64,000 nucleotides of DNA from Heligmosomoides polygyrus polygyrus (GCA_947396885.1 OX377201.1:7984934-8048933); one strand, 5' to 3'; shown: positions 9,601 through 24,600, numbered from the stretch's first letter. Numbers and translations are program-made. Notes: a model not told the origin generated them from the sequence alone.

Positions 9601-12600
9601 GTGTGTCTATTTCAGCAGTTTTTTTAGTGTTTTTGGGACTGATATCGTAAGGCGTTCCTGACACCGCCCTCAGAATAGGCGGAGTGGGGGCGCGTCGGGC
9701 GTTCGTCGTGAACGAGATTTCAGGGGACGGTGGGATAGGGCTCCACATGTCAGGACGTTGGATACCCCTTACAAGGAAAGGTTCTCAACTCAAGGTGGCT
9801 CTGCGATGCTATTTTGATAGGATGTTGGTCTTGTGGGCGTAATCCAGAACTACGGTCAGTTTTTGCTGAATGGTTTTCTATAAGACCTGAAGAAGAGATA
9901 TGAAAACGTGTGTGCAACACTCAACCCCATGAGTGCCTGGGTGGCGCAGTAGGAAGGAGTGCCGCCTCATAGGAGCACACCGGCGGGGTCTTGAGTTCGA
10001 GTCCGTGTAAAGGCAATATTTCTGCACATATTAGTTTGTTGTTATTACGCTTTCTCATGTGCACAGGAGTCAATTTCAGACCATCAATGCTTACAACAAA
10101 CCTGCAGATGTATTGGCAGTACACTGACTCAAACTTAAACCTGCCCGACGGTGTACTTCTATGAGGCGGCACTCCTACCGGCAGCACCACCGAGGCCCAT
10201 CTCATGGGGCGTCATAGCGATTGATGAGTGTTGCGCACAGGTTTTCGCACCTCTTTTTCAGGTCTCTAAAAAGCGTTCAGCAAAAAGTAACTGTAATTCT
10301 GGATTCCGCTCACATGGCCATACATCATTTCAAAATAGCTCCGCAAAAGCGCACCTTGATATGGGAACCTTTCTGTTAGATATCTCGCCTTCCTGGTAGC
10401 CCATCCCGCGCAGGCGAGTTGTCATGAGCCGGCGCTGCGACTGGACGTCAGCTGTTATACATATTGGATGTGATCGATAGAAACCACCTCCACTTCTTCA
10501 TATTTCGTCAGTTTCCCCATCTACACCACCCACCTTGCTATTTAACGAATCTTCTGCCTACAAAAACCCTTCTGGATGAGTTAGGTGGTTAAGTACCTTC
10601 AAGTGGATGGTCCTACAAAATTTCGACCCTCAAACTTGCCAGTAAGTTGATCTGCTCCCTTTGATGGGTGGTGACACATATTTCGTGTTGATTACTTTTG
10701 CTAGATTTTCTTCTATCTATAAGGTTATCACCCTGTGCACCTTTACCTGCCCACTTAAACGGGGTATTATGCTAATATAGACCGTTAGATATAAATTAGC
10801 ATAGCCGCGATCTTTTATGTCAAAACGATGTCTCGACCCACAACTCTAAAGCAAAACAAATGAAGCATCCTCTCTCCTATGCAACAGATTTGGCATCGTT
10901 TCTTTGGGAGCGCTCACACCATTACTTCTGATCGGCTATTACTAATTCGTACATCGATTCGAAGATGACACTAGCAGCATGCCATCTTCGAATGAAGACC
11001 GTCTTCTTGCACCGCGTTGATCCGCGCTCCCGCCCTGCCGGGGTATGTAAGGTAGCGCACGCGGACCCCACGGTGAGTGGCGTTCTACCCCTCCCCCGCA
11101 CTTTAAACAGAGGCGTGGCAAATGTCTGTGTCTCCACTACCTCATAAGGCAGCCACAGAACTCTCGAGCAAGTCCAGGGGGTTGCGGATGGGCGGGCCTA
11201 GGGGTAGAACACTTGTCCCCCGGGCTCCGCGATAGCATTGGAGTCTTTCACTTCGCTTCGACTGCTGTACTTGGCAGTGGCTAGCGTTCATAGATCCTTC
11301 TATCATAGTTTTGCAGCGCATGGCACAGTGGCTCGCCTGAAAGGTAGCCATGTGCTTATGGCCACATTGACCCTTCTTGGTGTACAAGCACGAAAAACCT
11401 GAAGAGTGACGCGAACAAGTGACCGAGTCTACACTGTAATGCAGTGCACTATCAATAAGCTGTCCCAGAGTCAGCTTTAGAGAACGTTGAAGACGATGGC
11501 CTAGTATACAAGTGATTTTGTGCCTCTGGTGTTCTACTGAATCTCTGCCATCTTTTGAGCTGATGTTGGCTTCCTTTTGTGGGAATAGATCTTTACTACG
11601 AGCATGCTGCAAGGAGGAAGTAATTTATAGGTCCTCACGAGATAATTCGTCCCAATCGCCATTTATCAGATGATAGGTTTTTTAATTCCGCAAACTGTGG
11701 CGTGATTTTTGCACGTCACAAACTCGTCCAAGTGGGGCGGCGCGGGATCGTGTAGGGAATGCACGCCCCCGCACCACCCCCTCCCCCAGAATAATCGTCG
11801 TAGTTTCGGGGAATGAATTGGTTTTAGTTAAATCACATGTAAGACATAGCTTGGTTCAAGGTTAAAAACCCAGCGATAGACGCGGTTCGACTTACACATA
11901 TAACAATAAACGTTTTTCAGATTCAAATTCACCTTTCACCTGTCTATTCCACCAAGGAATTCTGCGATCTCGCCCTAATGTTCCTTCCCGTAAAGCTGAC
12001 TACAGAGGTGTGCAATACAGTATTACAAACTGTGTCTAGCCCCTCCCTTCTCCCTAAGTCTTCAAGTCCTTTTCAGGAGCATAAGAAATTTGGTGCCTCT
12101 CTGTGGTTCGATACTATGTGGAAAATGTACGAAGTAGTAGAAATGTCTGATAAATGGGGCTTGGAACTTCCAAATCTTTTTGCAACGTAAGTTTTTCCTG
12201 GCACTTTACCACCCTTCTCCCCAGAACACTTGTGACATGAGCCGACGGTAGCCTAATCTCTTCTAGTAGTTCTTGTCGCCCCTAAAATGGTGAACTTGTG
12301 GCCCAGGCCACAATGGCCACAATTCGGTAACATTCGTTAGCATTAAATAACGCAGCTGTTTATTAGACGCTATTTAGGAAACCTTTGCCGAGTGTTTTTG
12401 ACGTAGTTTTCATGCTCCTGCCTGTCCGACAGAAATATCGCTTTGCACGTTTTATTTCCAGGAGTTGTACGAATCGCATTCTACAATATTTAAAATAAGT
12501 AAAACAATGACAAACATCCAACGTTTTTGAAACTAATATTACATTACCACCTATTTTATATTTTCTATCCTTGCTCTGCATCAACAACAGTTCAAGGATG

Positions 12601-15600
12601 GCTACAGATTCCAAAACCTAAACAATGTACGTTTAGCCAGTAAATTTTCAGACTCGCCTACAGCAACCCTGACTTCATGGACTGGACTCCGCTCTACGAC
12701 ACAATTTTCACTCGTTCCATTAGAGCAATGGGTTTGAGTATTCGTGAGGGAAAAGTGGCGGTAAATATGAATGTTTCCCACTTAATTGATACCATTATGT
12801 TAGAGAGTAACAGTGATGAGAAAGGTTTTAAAGGTTAATGTAAAATTCGAAATCAAAAATTTCCTTGAAGGTAGGAGACGGCACTGGTGCGGAAAGCTTG
12901 GGTGGATTGGCACGAATGGTAGTGGCAACACTGGGAGGACCATATGGGTACGTTTTCGCGTATAACCGTTTGTTAGAGGAGTAAGTTATAGAAGAAGAAG
13001 CAGTGCATCATCGGTATAGAGCAAAGTCCAAAAAACTGGCTGCTGAAGATCTCGTTGTATGACTTCCACAGCAACAATGAAAACACGTGGGGAGAGTGCA
13101 GAACCTCAATGTACCTCGACAGACATGAGAATCTCCGTCGTCATAGCTGCTGCAGCTTGCACTCAACTCTCTGAGCAACAGTAGAGTTTTCGCTATGGTC
13201 TCCTCAGGAACTCCATCCTGTCATAATGCATACCACATCAATTCACATGGCACATGATCGAAGGCTTTCTCCAAGACCAGAAAGGCAAGAATCACCGGTT
13301 TCTGTTTTTCGCGGTTCCTTTCTGTAAGAAGGTGAACGGTGTGTATGGCATCGACAGTGCCACAACCAGCTATGAAACTGCACTGGTTATTAGAAAACTA
13401 AAACCATATCACGGATGTGTTCGCCAGCAATACAAAACCTTAGAAGGGGTGGAGCAAGCATTCCCTTCACGGTCCCACCCGACCTCTACTCCCTTCCCTG
13501 CCTCCGTCGCCGCTTTTGGACGTGAAAAAACCGTAGTTTATGGACTCGTTGGTCGCCCAAAAAAGTAACGTCTAAGATGTCTATTGAAGTCTGAAGCAAT
13601 TTAAAGCTCAAGATGAAGACAACAGCGTTGCAATTCTTTAGGTTAACAATTACGCATATCTGCTGTGTCGCAAAGACCTGCGATCCATACGCATTTTCTA
13701 AAGTGGTAACACGTACTACACGCTGTTCTGGTTAATGCTAACACTGACATTCGAAATTGTAGAAGTGTTTGGGCATCCAATGTACTGGTGGCATACTGCT
13801 GATCCTGTGGAGGAACCACTGGAACAGCTCGCAGGGCTCCATCTGACGGCTTGGGAATGCGGTGTGGACTGCATGGCATGAAAACTATTGCGTCATTTTG
13901 AGGGATAACAGCGCACCTTGCTCGACATTGTCCGAAAAATATACGTTAAGGATAAGATTCCATTTCTCAAAGCTATTTTACATACATGAAAAAGATGCCC
14001 AATTGCACAGCGACAGCGGTTCTTTGCGACGAGCAGTCGAAACAAGTGCAAAAATGGTGCACGACGGGCGCTTCCCCCTCCGCGATCGTCGCTCGTCGCT
14101 GTGCACTGACTGACGGCGACCAGCGACGGCCGTAGCGCCGGAGTATATTCCTCTCCCGCCACTCGGAGGTATAACACCCCTCTGCGGCGCATCGCGGGAG
14201 CGACGGCGGGACAACTGACAACCGTGACACACGCTGTGCAGTCCGCCGCTGCAGCGAAGGCGCATCATTGATAATTGCCCCTAGCCCGTCGCCGGAGCGA
14301 CGTGGGAGTATACCAAAGGTCTTAGGTCAGCGGGAGTGCTCAGTTAGGTGTACTGATTATGAGTTTCAGTCACTAAGAAAATATCAATCAAATGGTGTTG
14401 ATGTTGCTTTCCTTATAGGTGTCAGCGGTACCTTACGCGAATGATGAAGCTAGTAGAACCATTCATGCATCCATCGAACGAAAGCAGTCACACACTATTG
14501 GTGCTAGTTTTCCTGCAAAGCGTCTTAACAGAAACGGTGAATAGGTACAAAGAGGAGAGAGTCAAGAATCACAAGAGAGAGGTTTGTTAAACAATAAGAG
14601 TATTCATGAAACATTTATTAATCATAGCCACGTGTTTGAAGAGATCTTTAGGAGAGAGAATTTGATCGACGCTAGATTTAATTTTCGGCTGACAATTTCA
14701 CAACATCACTAAGTATAAGATTAAAACGGTCGCAGCCAGTTGATAGGAAGTTGCTCACCAAATTTTCTAATGTGTAACCTTTCGACTCCTACGGACCAAT
14801 CGGACCAATATGGAGTCCCATATCGGACATTTTTAAAGAGTGAAGGAAGACGATAAGTAATCAATATGTATCAGCGATCTGAAAAACACAATTTAAAGGA
14901 GGAGATAAGAGAGCTAGTGGGTTCTACATTCGTTGGCTGATGATAATTTTTACTCTTCCACAATGATTGTTGTCTCCGTCCGTGAATCCCATATGAACGA
15001 TTTACCGACTCTATGTGCTTCTCAACCTGAAGAACAACTGTATTGGATCATGTTGGAATCATGGCCTAATATGCGAGCACATTAGCATCAGGCCTGAGTT
15101 ATACTCCCGCGGGAGCATCCGCGGAAGGGCGGGAATCGCGCCGAGATCCCTCACCCGGCCAATCGCCGCGCCCCGCCACGCCCGCCGTCCGAGGTGCACC
15201 CTTAGTCCGTGGAGGCCTCACAGATAGAGATAGATATATAGGTCGTAGAAGCGGAGCTGCTCCTCATATTGCCACAAAATGAACGCCCCGACCTATCTGG
15301 ACAACTGCAACGAGGGGCGGGCGCTCAGGCGGCAACTGACCTCCGGTCGCTCAGGGGCTCCCCTTCATGCGGCCTAGAGGTGGCAAGCTCCGCCCCGCCG
15401 TCTCCTATTGGTTCTCATCCTTATGCACGCGCCTTTTGGGTCATGGCGCCAACACTAGTAGTCCGAAATAAATAAGAGTTGATGCAAGCAAGGGAACTTG
15501 GCAGGATTCGATGGAAGGCCATTCAAGAAGTTGGAATCTACTCCTAATCAAACCGCTAATGGTGCTGCTATATCAACAGGGCACCGAGTTAGTAGCCTGT

Positions 15601-18600
15601 GTGGTAATGTGTGGAGCAGGACTAGTGTTTCAAAGGCCTTAAACTGGTGCGTACCCCTAGGGGCCAGATTCATAAACGACTTACAGCAATTTGACAGAGA
15701 TGATACAGCCGAAATCCCTGACAGCGCGGCTTATCAAGCGATATGGTGAGCGATAAGGCGCGTTATCTGAGTTTTCCGCCGTGAAATCCTTGTTAAAGTT
15801 ATGTAAGTCGTTGACGAATTCGGTCCCAGACTGCTGTAATAGGTCACTGGCTTTTAAACTGCTAGGGAAAACACGGTAACATTGGAGTTTTCCATCTTTT
15901 GAGCTATGCTGCATCATGAGTGATCAGTTCCTTTATACCTTTAATCTGTTGAGGAACAAGTCACATAGTATAGAATTCATAGCAGTCCTGAGCACTTCCT
16001 AGCCCAGCGACAGAAGTAGGACGGACGATGCCGAAGATCCACAATGAGACATGTTATTATAATTGCGCTTTCACAGTATCTCCCTCGAAGTCGCATTATT
16101 TTACTCTTGATAGATTCTTCCCTGTTTCTAATTTTTGGAAACGTCCGCACGGGCATGCAAGACACCAAATATTGGAGTGTATAACGCTTGCAACACGATA
16201 TCGGTCGCGCCTGAACCACATCGCAACAACGGCGAGCCAAAATCGGACACGAAAGACAAGCCCAGGGCTGATGTGGCACAGTGGAACGATCCCGTAGCGG
16301 TTCGGCCTATGTCATACTCCGGCGACACTGTTGTCGGCGATGTCGACGAAGTATAACATAGACCTTCATGACATGTTAGTTGAATAGAGTGCCGACTGAT
16401 TTCGACATAACAAGCATTCTTCGCTGCGTATACGAATCTGCTTCAATTATTGCTTGCTCGCCGATATCGTAGACCTAACCAGGGAATGCCGTCAGCTTCC
16501 CATGGAACTTCGGATTGAGACCTATATCAGGTGAAAGAGCTCGAGACGCTGATCACAGATATGTAGACCAAATTTGCTAAGTGGATCCTCTAAGCGAGTT
16601 ATGGCCGGCGGAAGTCGCGATGTCTTCCATGTGTTAGGCGCGCTCAATCAGCGTTGGGTGCCGTATTGCGCGGTAATCAGCGGCTCGGCTATCAGCACCA
16701 TCAGCAGCGGCGGCGGCGCAGTGGTAGAGTGCTCGCTCCAAGGATTGGGTTTATTGGTTCGGTTCCCGCCGTTGACGGTTTTTTTGCATTTTGTGACCTA
16801 TCTTTGACGAGAACCTATAATCTCATTTTTAGCACATTTTTGAGCTCACGGCCTATGACGACTTGCATTTACGTTTACGTTTACGTTTTTGCATTTCGAC
16901 TCCACCGACACGACTTCGGCCGAACAGTTGTAGCAACGGTATGGTTGGTCTCCGACCGAATCGTGAAAAACGGATGTCAGATTCGTGATCAGCACCCCAA
17001 ATAACCCCCCTAGACGAAGTTTCAGCGAAAAAATTTCGAACGAAGTCGTGTCGGTGGAGTCGGAACTTTTAACTAGTGCCTTTACTTTTTATTTATTATG
17101 TTTATTAAGTTTTGTTGATTTTCGATTTTATTTTTACTTTTTATTTTGTTTTCATTTGAATTTCCGACTTGCTTCACGTCATGAATCAAACATTCTACCT
17201 GAAACACGCTTTCGTCTTCAAATAGACGTAAATGCAAGTCGCCATAAGCCGTGCGCTCAAAAATGTGCTAAAAATGAGATTACAGGTCCTCGTCGAAGAT
17301 AGGTCACAAAATGCAGAAAAGCCGTCAGCGCCGAGAACCGAACCAATGAACACAATCCTTTGGGGCGAGCAGCCTACCTCTGCGCCGCCGCCGCTGCTGA
17401 CGGCGCTGATAGCCGAGCCGCTGATTACGCGCAATGCTGCGCCCAACGCTGATTGAGCGCGCCTAACACATGGAAGACATCGCGGCTTCCGCCGGCCATA
17501 ACTCGCTTAGTAGATCCATTTAGCAAATTTGGTCTACATATCTGTCATCAGCGTCTCGAGCTCTTTCACGTGATATAGGTCTCAATCCGAAGTTCCATGG
17601 GAAGCTGACGGCATTCCCTGGTAAGTGCAGAGTTCCGCCAAGGGCTTCTTGTCGCCTCGTCACCTCATTTTATTGTGTCCACCGGAAGCTGCCCGGCTCA
17701 CTAAATCTGCTGCTCTAAAACTAAAAATTCAGGTAGAAAAACGCTTCTATCTGACCGATGACGATATTGCAAAGTTCACCGATTCCATATTACCATCTCT
17801 TCTCTACTCACTGTATACAAAAGATGGCGTAGCTTCAAAAGTACGTGACTTAGCTTTAGATGTTGCTGTACTAACGAAAATTTTTGATGATTTTCTTAGG
17901 CACCTGCAAAAATGGTTATGATGCTTTGTTCGATTTGTCCAGGGCGGGTGTTTCCAAAGATCTTTGAACAGTAAGTTTCCTCTTCTGTGCTACTATGCAA
18001 ACCTAGTGACACTTACGACAGTTCGTTTCTGCCTATTTTGTGATATTGAGGCTGTTGCTGATTCAATCTCAATACATGAGTCTGATGTGTTTTGTTTGGA
18101 AGTTTAAAAACAGTTTCCTGTCTGGAGGGGTTGACCGAAGAAATCATAATGGAGTTAACAGCCGCAAAGCAGAAACTACACATCAACATGTCCCTTCTCT
18201 AGCATCTACCCTGCTATATTCGCCGTCGACGAACCACATCGCCTTACGCAAACGCTCAACTGCCTACTTGAGCTCCTGTTCCTAGTCTCTCAAGACAGCG
18301 ACCCAGGTCTTAAAAGAACACCCATGGATCGGGATTGGATAACGGAAATGGAAGAGGTATGCCAACAGATCCGCGATATCTTGGCTATACCAGTAATGTG
18401 TATTTCTCTTCAGATACGGTCACCGGTTTCACCTATAGCACCGTACTCGCTAGAACGACTCAATGCTAAGCTGCCTTTCAAAATCAAAGACCAGCTGAAA
18501 ACATTTCGATGTCACCTGTTCTACATTCTGGAGATGCTTATCGACGGAATCGATATTAATGATGTGTCCAAGGCAAAAGTAGCGATTCAGGTGAGAATCC

Positions 18601-21600
18601 GTAAAAAAAACAAAGGCAGTTGTAGATCTTTGCCCTAGATCTGGAATACATGCTGCACTCCAAAAGTTGCTCTGTAGTGATCTGACATATGAGAACTGCA
18701 CCACTCGTACTACCGAAGTGCAGGGTGTTCCAAAATAACGTAATGGAGGTTTTTAATTTATAACTACGAAAGGTATATGTCGCGTAGGTGGGCAGCATTG
18801 GTAGGTGGGAACCCCTAAACCAATCAGATCGCATCGAATGAGCATACCATTCAGAGAGGGCGTATTCAGTCGGTACCCTAATGGGCTGGCATGCGTTCCG
18901 GCCATTCTCTGTTTGGTTATAATTGGCTGGCGCGTTCCCATCTACCACTGGTGCTCACCTACGCGACATGCGGCCTTCGAAACAACTGAGAAGTCTACAA
19001 GACAATACATAAATATCAGGTGTCTGGAAAGTTTTGAGAATTTTTGATGCATCCAAATAAAATGACAACTTCTCACAGATCCCGAGTTATATCATGTTAC
19101 CAAGCACCCTTGTAGACCATAGCGTTCTGATCTAAACCTCAATCAAAACGGTCGCCTTGCTCCCTAGGTTACGAAAATCTGTCAGTCTTATCATGTTCAG
19201 CCGAACTGACTACCGCATCATTTTGCTTCGGTGCTTCCGTTCCGGCTTCAATCCAACAGAGCCCCATCAGCAGGTTGTGTCGCTGACGGATCCCGACTCC
19301 CCCTCCACTGCTACGGTGTGCCGCGGTGTACCGCTAGTTCGATCGATTTGCAAAAGGAGACTTCTCCCTCAGTGATACTGCTCGATTCGGACGACCTCAA
19401 TGGAGAAGTACAACGATCGAATTCTGTAGTAAGGGCGTCGTTTACTACGAGGCCCTACTGGCTGGGCAGCCGATTGATGCCGACCTCCTCTTCTCACAGC
19501 TGGAAGGTTGTGGCCACCAATGGATCATACGTTCCATGTTCGACTCTCGATGAACCTTATCTTTGATGTCCATGTTACCCGTTGACCACACGTACAAGGG
19601 CAAGATTCATCTTCCGATGGATAGTGCGAGGCCACACTGAGCAAAGACTACCCATAGCCAGCTAGAGAAGCTGAACATCACGTGGCTACCCCACCCAGCT
19701 TACTCCCCGGATCTCTCTCCCTGTGATTTCCACGCTTTCCGCAGTCCCGAGCACTTCTGTCGTCGACGGCAATTTCACAACAACGACGACATCGCGCGCG
19801 CAGTCGACGAATGGGCAGCGTCACGCCCTGCTTTTCGAAGAGAGCCATTTGTCTCCCTGCCCGAACGATGGAGGAAGGTTGTGGCCACCAATGGATCATA
19901 CATTCCATGTTCGACTCTCGATGAACCTTGGCATCTTTGATGTTGCAATAGTCGTCTGGTTTGCCTGGTTCCTCAACCTTGTGCTTGTACAATCGCTACA
20001 ATTTATACCAGCCCACCTGCCTAATACTAGCAAATTCCTTGAAACGCTGAGGAGAGCTAGACTGGAAAAGGGGTACGTGATGGAGTCGCTCGACGTCACA
20101 TCACTGTACACTAATGTGTCCAACGAGTGCGCATTGGAGGCAGTTCTGGAAATCCTCAATGAGCACCACACTAGTGTCAACATGCACGGCTTAACCGTCT
20201 CACAGGTGATGGAGCTCCTCAAGGAGTGTTTGCAGTGCAACATATTCCAGTGGGCGGGTAAGAACTACAAGCAGATTAGAGGTCTCGCCATGGGCCAAAG
20301 ACTTGCTCCAGTTCTCGCAGTAGCATTCATGTCCAAGGTGGAAGGCCCCGTTCTAGAACGAATGCCTACCATTTACTGCCGCTAAATTGACGACTGTTTT
20401 GTCATCAGTTGGACAGATGGAGAGATGGACACGTGCCTTGACTTACTAAACCGGCAGTCACAACACATCAAGTTCACAGGCCTATGGAGAACTGGCTCGC
20501 ATTGCTCAATGTGCAGGTTCATCTATCCGATGGGATATACAGGACCAGGTGGTACCGCAAGCCGACAAATAGGAACATCATTGTTCATTGTACTTATGCT
20601 CACCCAATCAGCATGAAAAAGGCAGTCGTCCAAAACATGTTCCATACTGCTCGCGCGGTCTCGTCTGAAGGCGCTGAAAGGTCCTGCTCGATGGATTTGG
20701 CTCGCAGCTTTGCGAAACAAAACGGATGCACTCCTACTGGCGGGGCTAGTGGGAGGTACCGGCTATCAGCCATCGTAAGAGGCCAACAGGACGACCGGTC
20801 GAAAGTGACATTCTGCTTCCCTTTCATTTCGGACCAATTGACTGCAGCAATACGTGGCTGCATTCAAAAAGCAGACCTGCAGGACGAAGTAAGAATCATA
20901 TCAGTACCTCCTACAAATCTGAAAGGGCAGCTTGTCCGAAATCGTCTGTACGACGGACTGTGCACAACACCAACGTGCGTTATTTGCCCTTTCGGAAGGG
21001 AGGGAGACTGCCTTATGTCTGGGGTAGTATACCTCATTACATGCTTGGAATGCAGGGAAGAGTATGTGGGGGAAACAGGTAGACCCTTGTGTATAAGGGT
21101 CAAGGAACACTTGGATGGGTTGCGCAGGTCCCACGTCTCAACTCCCCTGGGCGAGCACCGGGTGCGGCGGCATGCGAGCAGCTGTTTTGGAGTGGAGATC
21201 AAGATCCTTGCGCGTGAAGATGAGATTTCGGCGCGCCGAACTCTCGAGGCGATGTACATTGCGGCGAGGTCCCCCCAAATCAATAGGAAGGACGAGTGCT
21301 TGGCTGTGACCCAGGAGCTGGCGCCGCACGTCGCCCTGTGTGGGTTTTGACCTCTGGGTCATGACCAGTTAGGTCCCTAAGGCATGTGGTCCCAAGGGCT
21401 CTATGTCATTCACCCATCTTCCGTTCAGCTAGGGTGTCAGTGGCTCACTTGTCCACTCATAAAAGTTAGCCTTTTACTGACTTTATACGTTGTCGTTCTC
21501 TTGGTCTCTTAGCCTTTTGGATGGGCTCCTGCAGAATGAAATGGCATTTGGGAGGGTAGTTTCTCAAATGACTTCGACTTTTCCAGGCTCTGAAGAAGGC

Positions 21601-24600
21601 GACAACGCCGAAACGTCAGCCGAAGTAAAGCCTTGTACCAATCTTGGCTACGCTAAACAAACTACTCGGATCATACATTGTTGATTGACTAGGCTTCTGT
21701 TCAGTTGTAGTTTGAATATAATAGAAGTTCTGAATATTCTCAAAACCTTTCGGACACTCTGATAATAACAACATAGAGACTAGGCAACATTATATTCGAC
21801 CGGATTCGAAGTGGTCCCCCTTGGCGCGAATACAGAAGTCAAAACGCTTGGTGAAGTTTTTGGCCATGGTCCGCAGGTCATCTGGAGACAGTCATTCCCA
21901 CACCCCACGCAGAGATTCCTTCTGGACCTCCAGGCTGTGGTGGCGCTTGGCACAGGCGCTGGCCTTCAAAATGTACTACGCGTGTAGTCCGTTGGATTCA
22001 AATCCGGGGAGTACAGTGGCCATTACGCAGACATGATGAAGTTCGAAAACTGGCCTTGCACAATGCTTGCGTGCTTTTCGCCCTGTATGCAGGGGTTGAC
22101 TTTTGCTGAAACGTTCACTACGCACTGCTGAAGTGCCGCTGGGACCAGAAGAGTTGCAAGCCTCAAAAATGTCCCGTCGGTACACATCTTGATTTACTTT
22201 TTACTCATTCGTCCACAGAAACTAAGAGGTCTTTTTGTTGGTGTAGATTCTTTCTCAAACCAATGGCGCCTGCGAATTTTGACGATGTTTGACGATGGCA
22301 AAGGTGGCTGGAGCCTCTTTAGATTAGATCTTGTCGTTTTGGCGGTTGAGAGCCTACTCTCTAGTGAATAGCTCCTCGTCCGTGAAAAGTGTTCGCTCCC
22401 ACCGCGACCTGCGAGCCACTGCTTGAGCTGTCGGCATCAATGGAGCCGTTCGCGCTTATTCTTTTCCATTTGAAGCTCTACTTTAAAGAACTTGCAGGGC
22501 TTGAGTCCGCGTTTCTTTCTCGCTATTCGATGCACTGATGTGCGACTGCCACAGATATCATAAGCGATTTGTCTCAGGAGACCCTCGGATTTGGGATTTT
22601 TCCTTTTCGATGATTTCCGGAGATCTGCGGCGTATTGACAGTGCGACTTCTTCCTTGTCCTAGACGATCACCTTCATGGCCAAGCTCCTTACATCAAGGA
22701 ATTTCTGAGGAAACAGTCGACCGAACTCGTTAATAAAGTCGCATTCGTGTTTTCCTTGACGGTGAAGCTCCAAAATCGTAGCGCGATGGTTTGGCAACTT
22801 GAGAAAAACCTTAACCGGAACAAAATCGAATTTAAAAAATTCCAACACGGACAGAAAGATACGCACAAAAAATTGGCGCTATTGCCGTCATGCTGCAAAT
22901 CAATACATTCGCTTAGGAGAATGTCAAACCTTCACCACCTTATTCTGGAACACCCTGTATAGTAAAAGCAGCTTCGTGTGGGAGGTGCAACGCTCAAATA
23001 GAGCTGTTCGCCTTTGTTGCAGAATCTCACACTCATTTTCTATATGGTCCCAATTCTCGACTACTCGGAGTGCATCAAATACCACAAACTAACGAACGAA
23101 GAGATTGCGCTCTGCAAAATGTCGGTGCGACTACCCGTGCTGGCAGAGATGGCTCTCGACAAGTGAGTTCACTCTCTGAAAGTTAGATTCTTAATGATTT
23201 TTCCTTCGTGTCCCCTAAGTACTGAGTGATTTCGCAAGATCTCAGCTGTCATGCTGCTTTCTTTTCTTTGAGAGGATTAACAAGCTGTAATTTAGGATGC
23301 TAGATATCATACAATGCCTCTCTGTTACGGCTCCTAAGGACTCATCAAGCGTCATAGGAAGCTTTAAGGTAAACTCAAGTGTTTTCAGCTTTCAGGAGTA
23401 ATTGTGGTACATGTCACGAAGATGGGCAGCATTGGAAAGGGAGGAAGAGCGACAGCCAATCATAGCAAGTAGAGCTCCTACCGTACACATGCCAGCCAAT
23501 CAGGTTATCAACAGCACAGTTTTTCTTTGAACACATGCCCATTCATTGCGATCTGATTGTCTGGCGCGTTCCCACCCTCCAATGCTGCCCATCTTCGCAA
23601 CATGTACCCAATTTTCATATTGTTGCAAAGTTGTAGCTTCAGTTTCGCAACTATTCATTCAAGTTGTTCTCTTTCGCATACCATATCCCAAAATAATGGA
23701 ACCCTTATTAAACCGCTTTATCAAAACATACTCAAAGTCGTCGTCTTCTAAAAAGCATAATGTTGTATGCAATAATCTTTTTTGTTAAGGATCTTGATAC
23801 GAAAGAAGGCAGTGAGGAAAAGGTCTTGAAAAAAGGGATCGATCGCTGTGTCGCGGCAATTTTCAAAAATGCGAATGACGCTATCACATCCGTATGTCTT
23901 AGGACTTGAAAATTACGGAAAGTCAGCCATAGTCGGAACATAGGAATGACCACACAGGATATCGAATAAGTGTCATGGATGAAACTCTCGCGGCGCTCAT
24001 AGACCTGCATCATTTCAGAAGCTCGGCCAGAAAATGCTTCGCTTCGTGAAGACGAATCAGTTCGAAAGTTCGCTAGCTACCGATATGATCGCCTCCATGG
24101 TGACATCGATGACCTATGTGTGTGCACCCTTACTTATTCTTATTTTCCTGTTGCGATATAGGGCTGCTTTAAATCATAGGTTTCGGAACTCTGATTAGAG
24201 TCGTTATTTTTTCTACGACAATCATTAAGCTAGATTGTCGGTGGTTCAGTTTATGTCCTTCGGTACACACATACACCAGTCGGTCACAGCTTACCTCAAA
24301 CTTGGGTAATTAAACCATGACTGTATTTTTCACAAGTACAATACACATTGTCAGCGGGTGTGTGCGAATCGCATTACGTGGCCGGCCCACCTAATTTTCG
24401 ACGACTTGGCCCATGTGACAGCGTCTCTGATATTCGAACGACGGCGAAGCTCGAAACTCCTGAGGCCTTCCCTCACTTGCGTGAGTTGTGCCACTCCGAG
24501 CATCGTCCTCTCGCGCTGCTCGACGCTGATCGCGTGTTCATCCTGCTTTCGTATAGCCCAGGTCTCTGAGGCGTATGTTAGGGCAGGAAGAACAGTGGAG

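Noticed and set aside
11142..11612. 156-codon frame on the minus strand
   Set aside because: It runs through a dispersed repeat shared with 36.4 kb and shows no protein family features.
12008..12076. Reading straight through from exon 3 to exon 4 as one exon
   Set aside because: The frame is open, but the segment has a GTGTGC donor and a TTTTCAG acceptor, adds 23 residues with no family match, and its removal aligns both sides with the PSME4 family.
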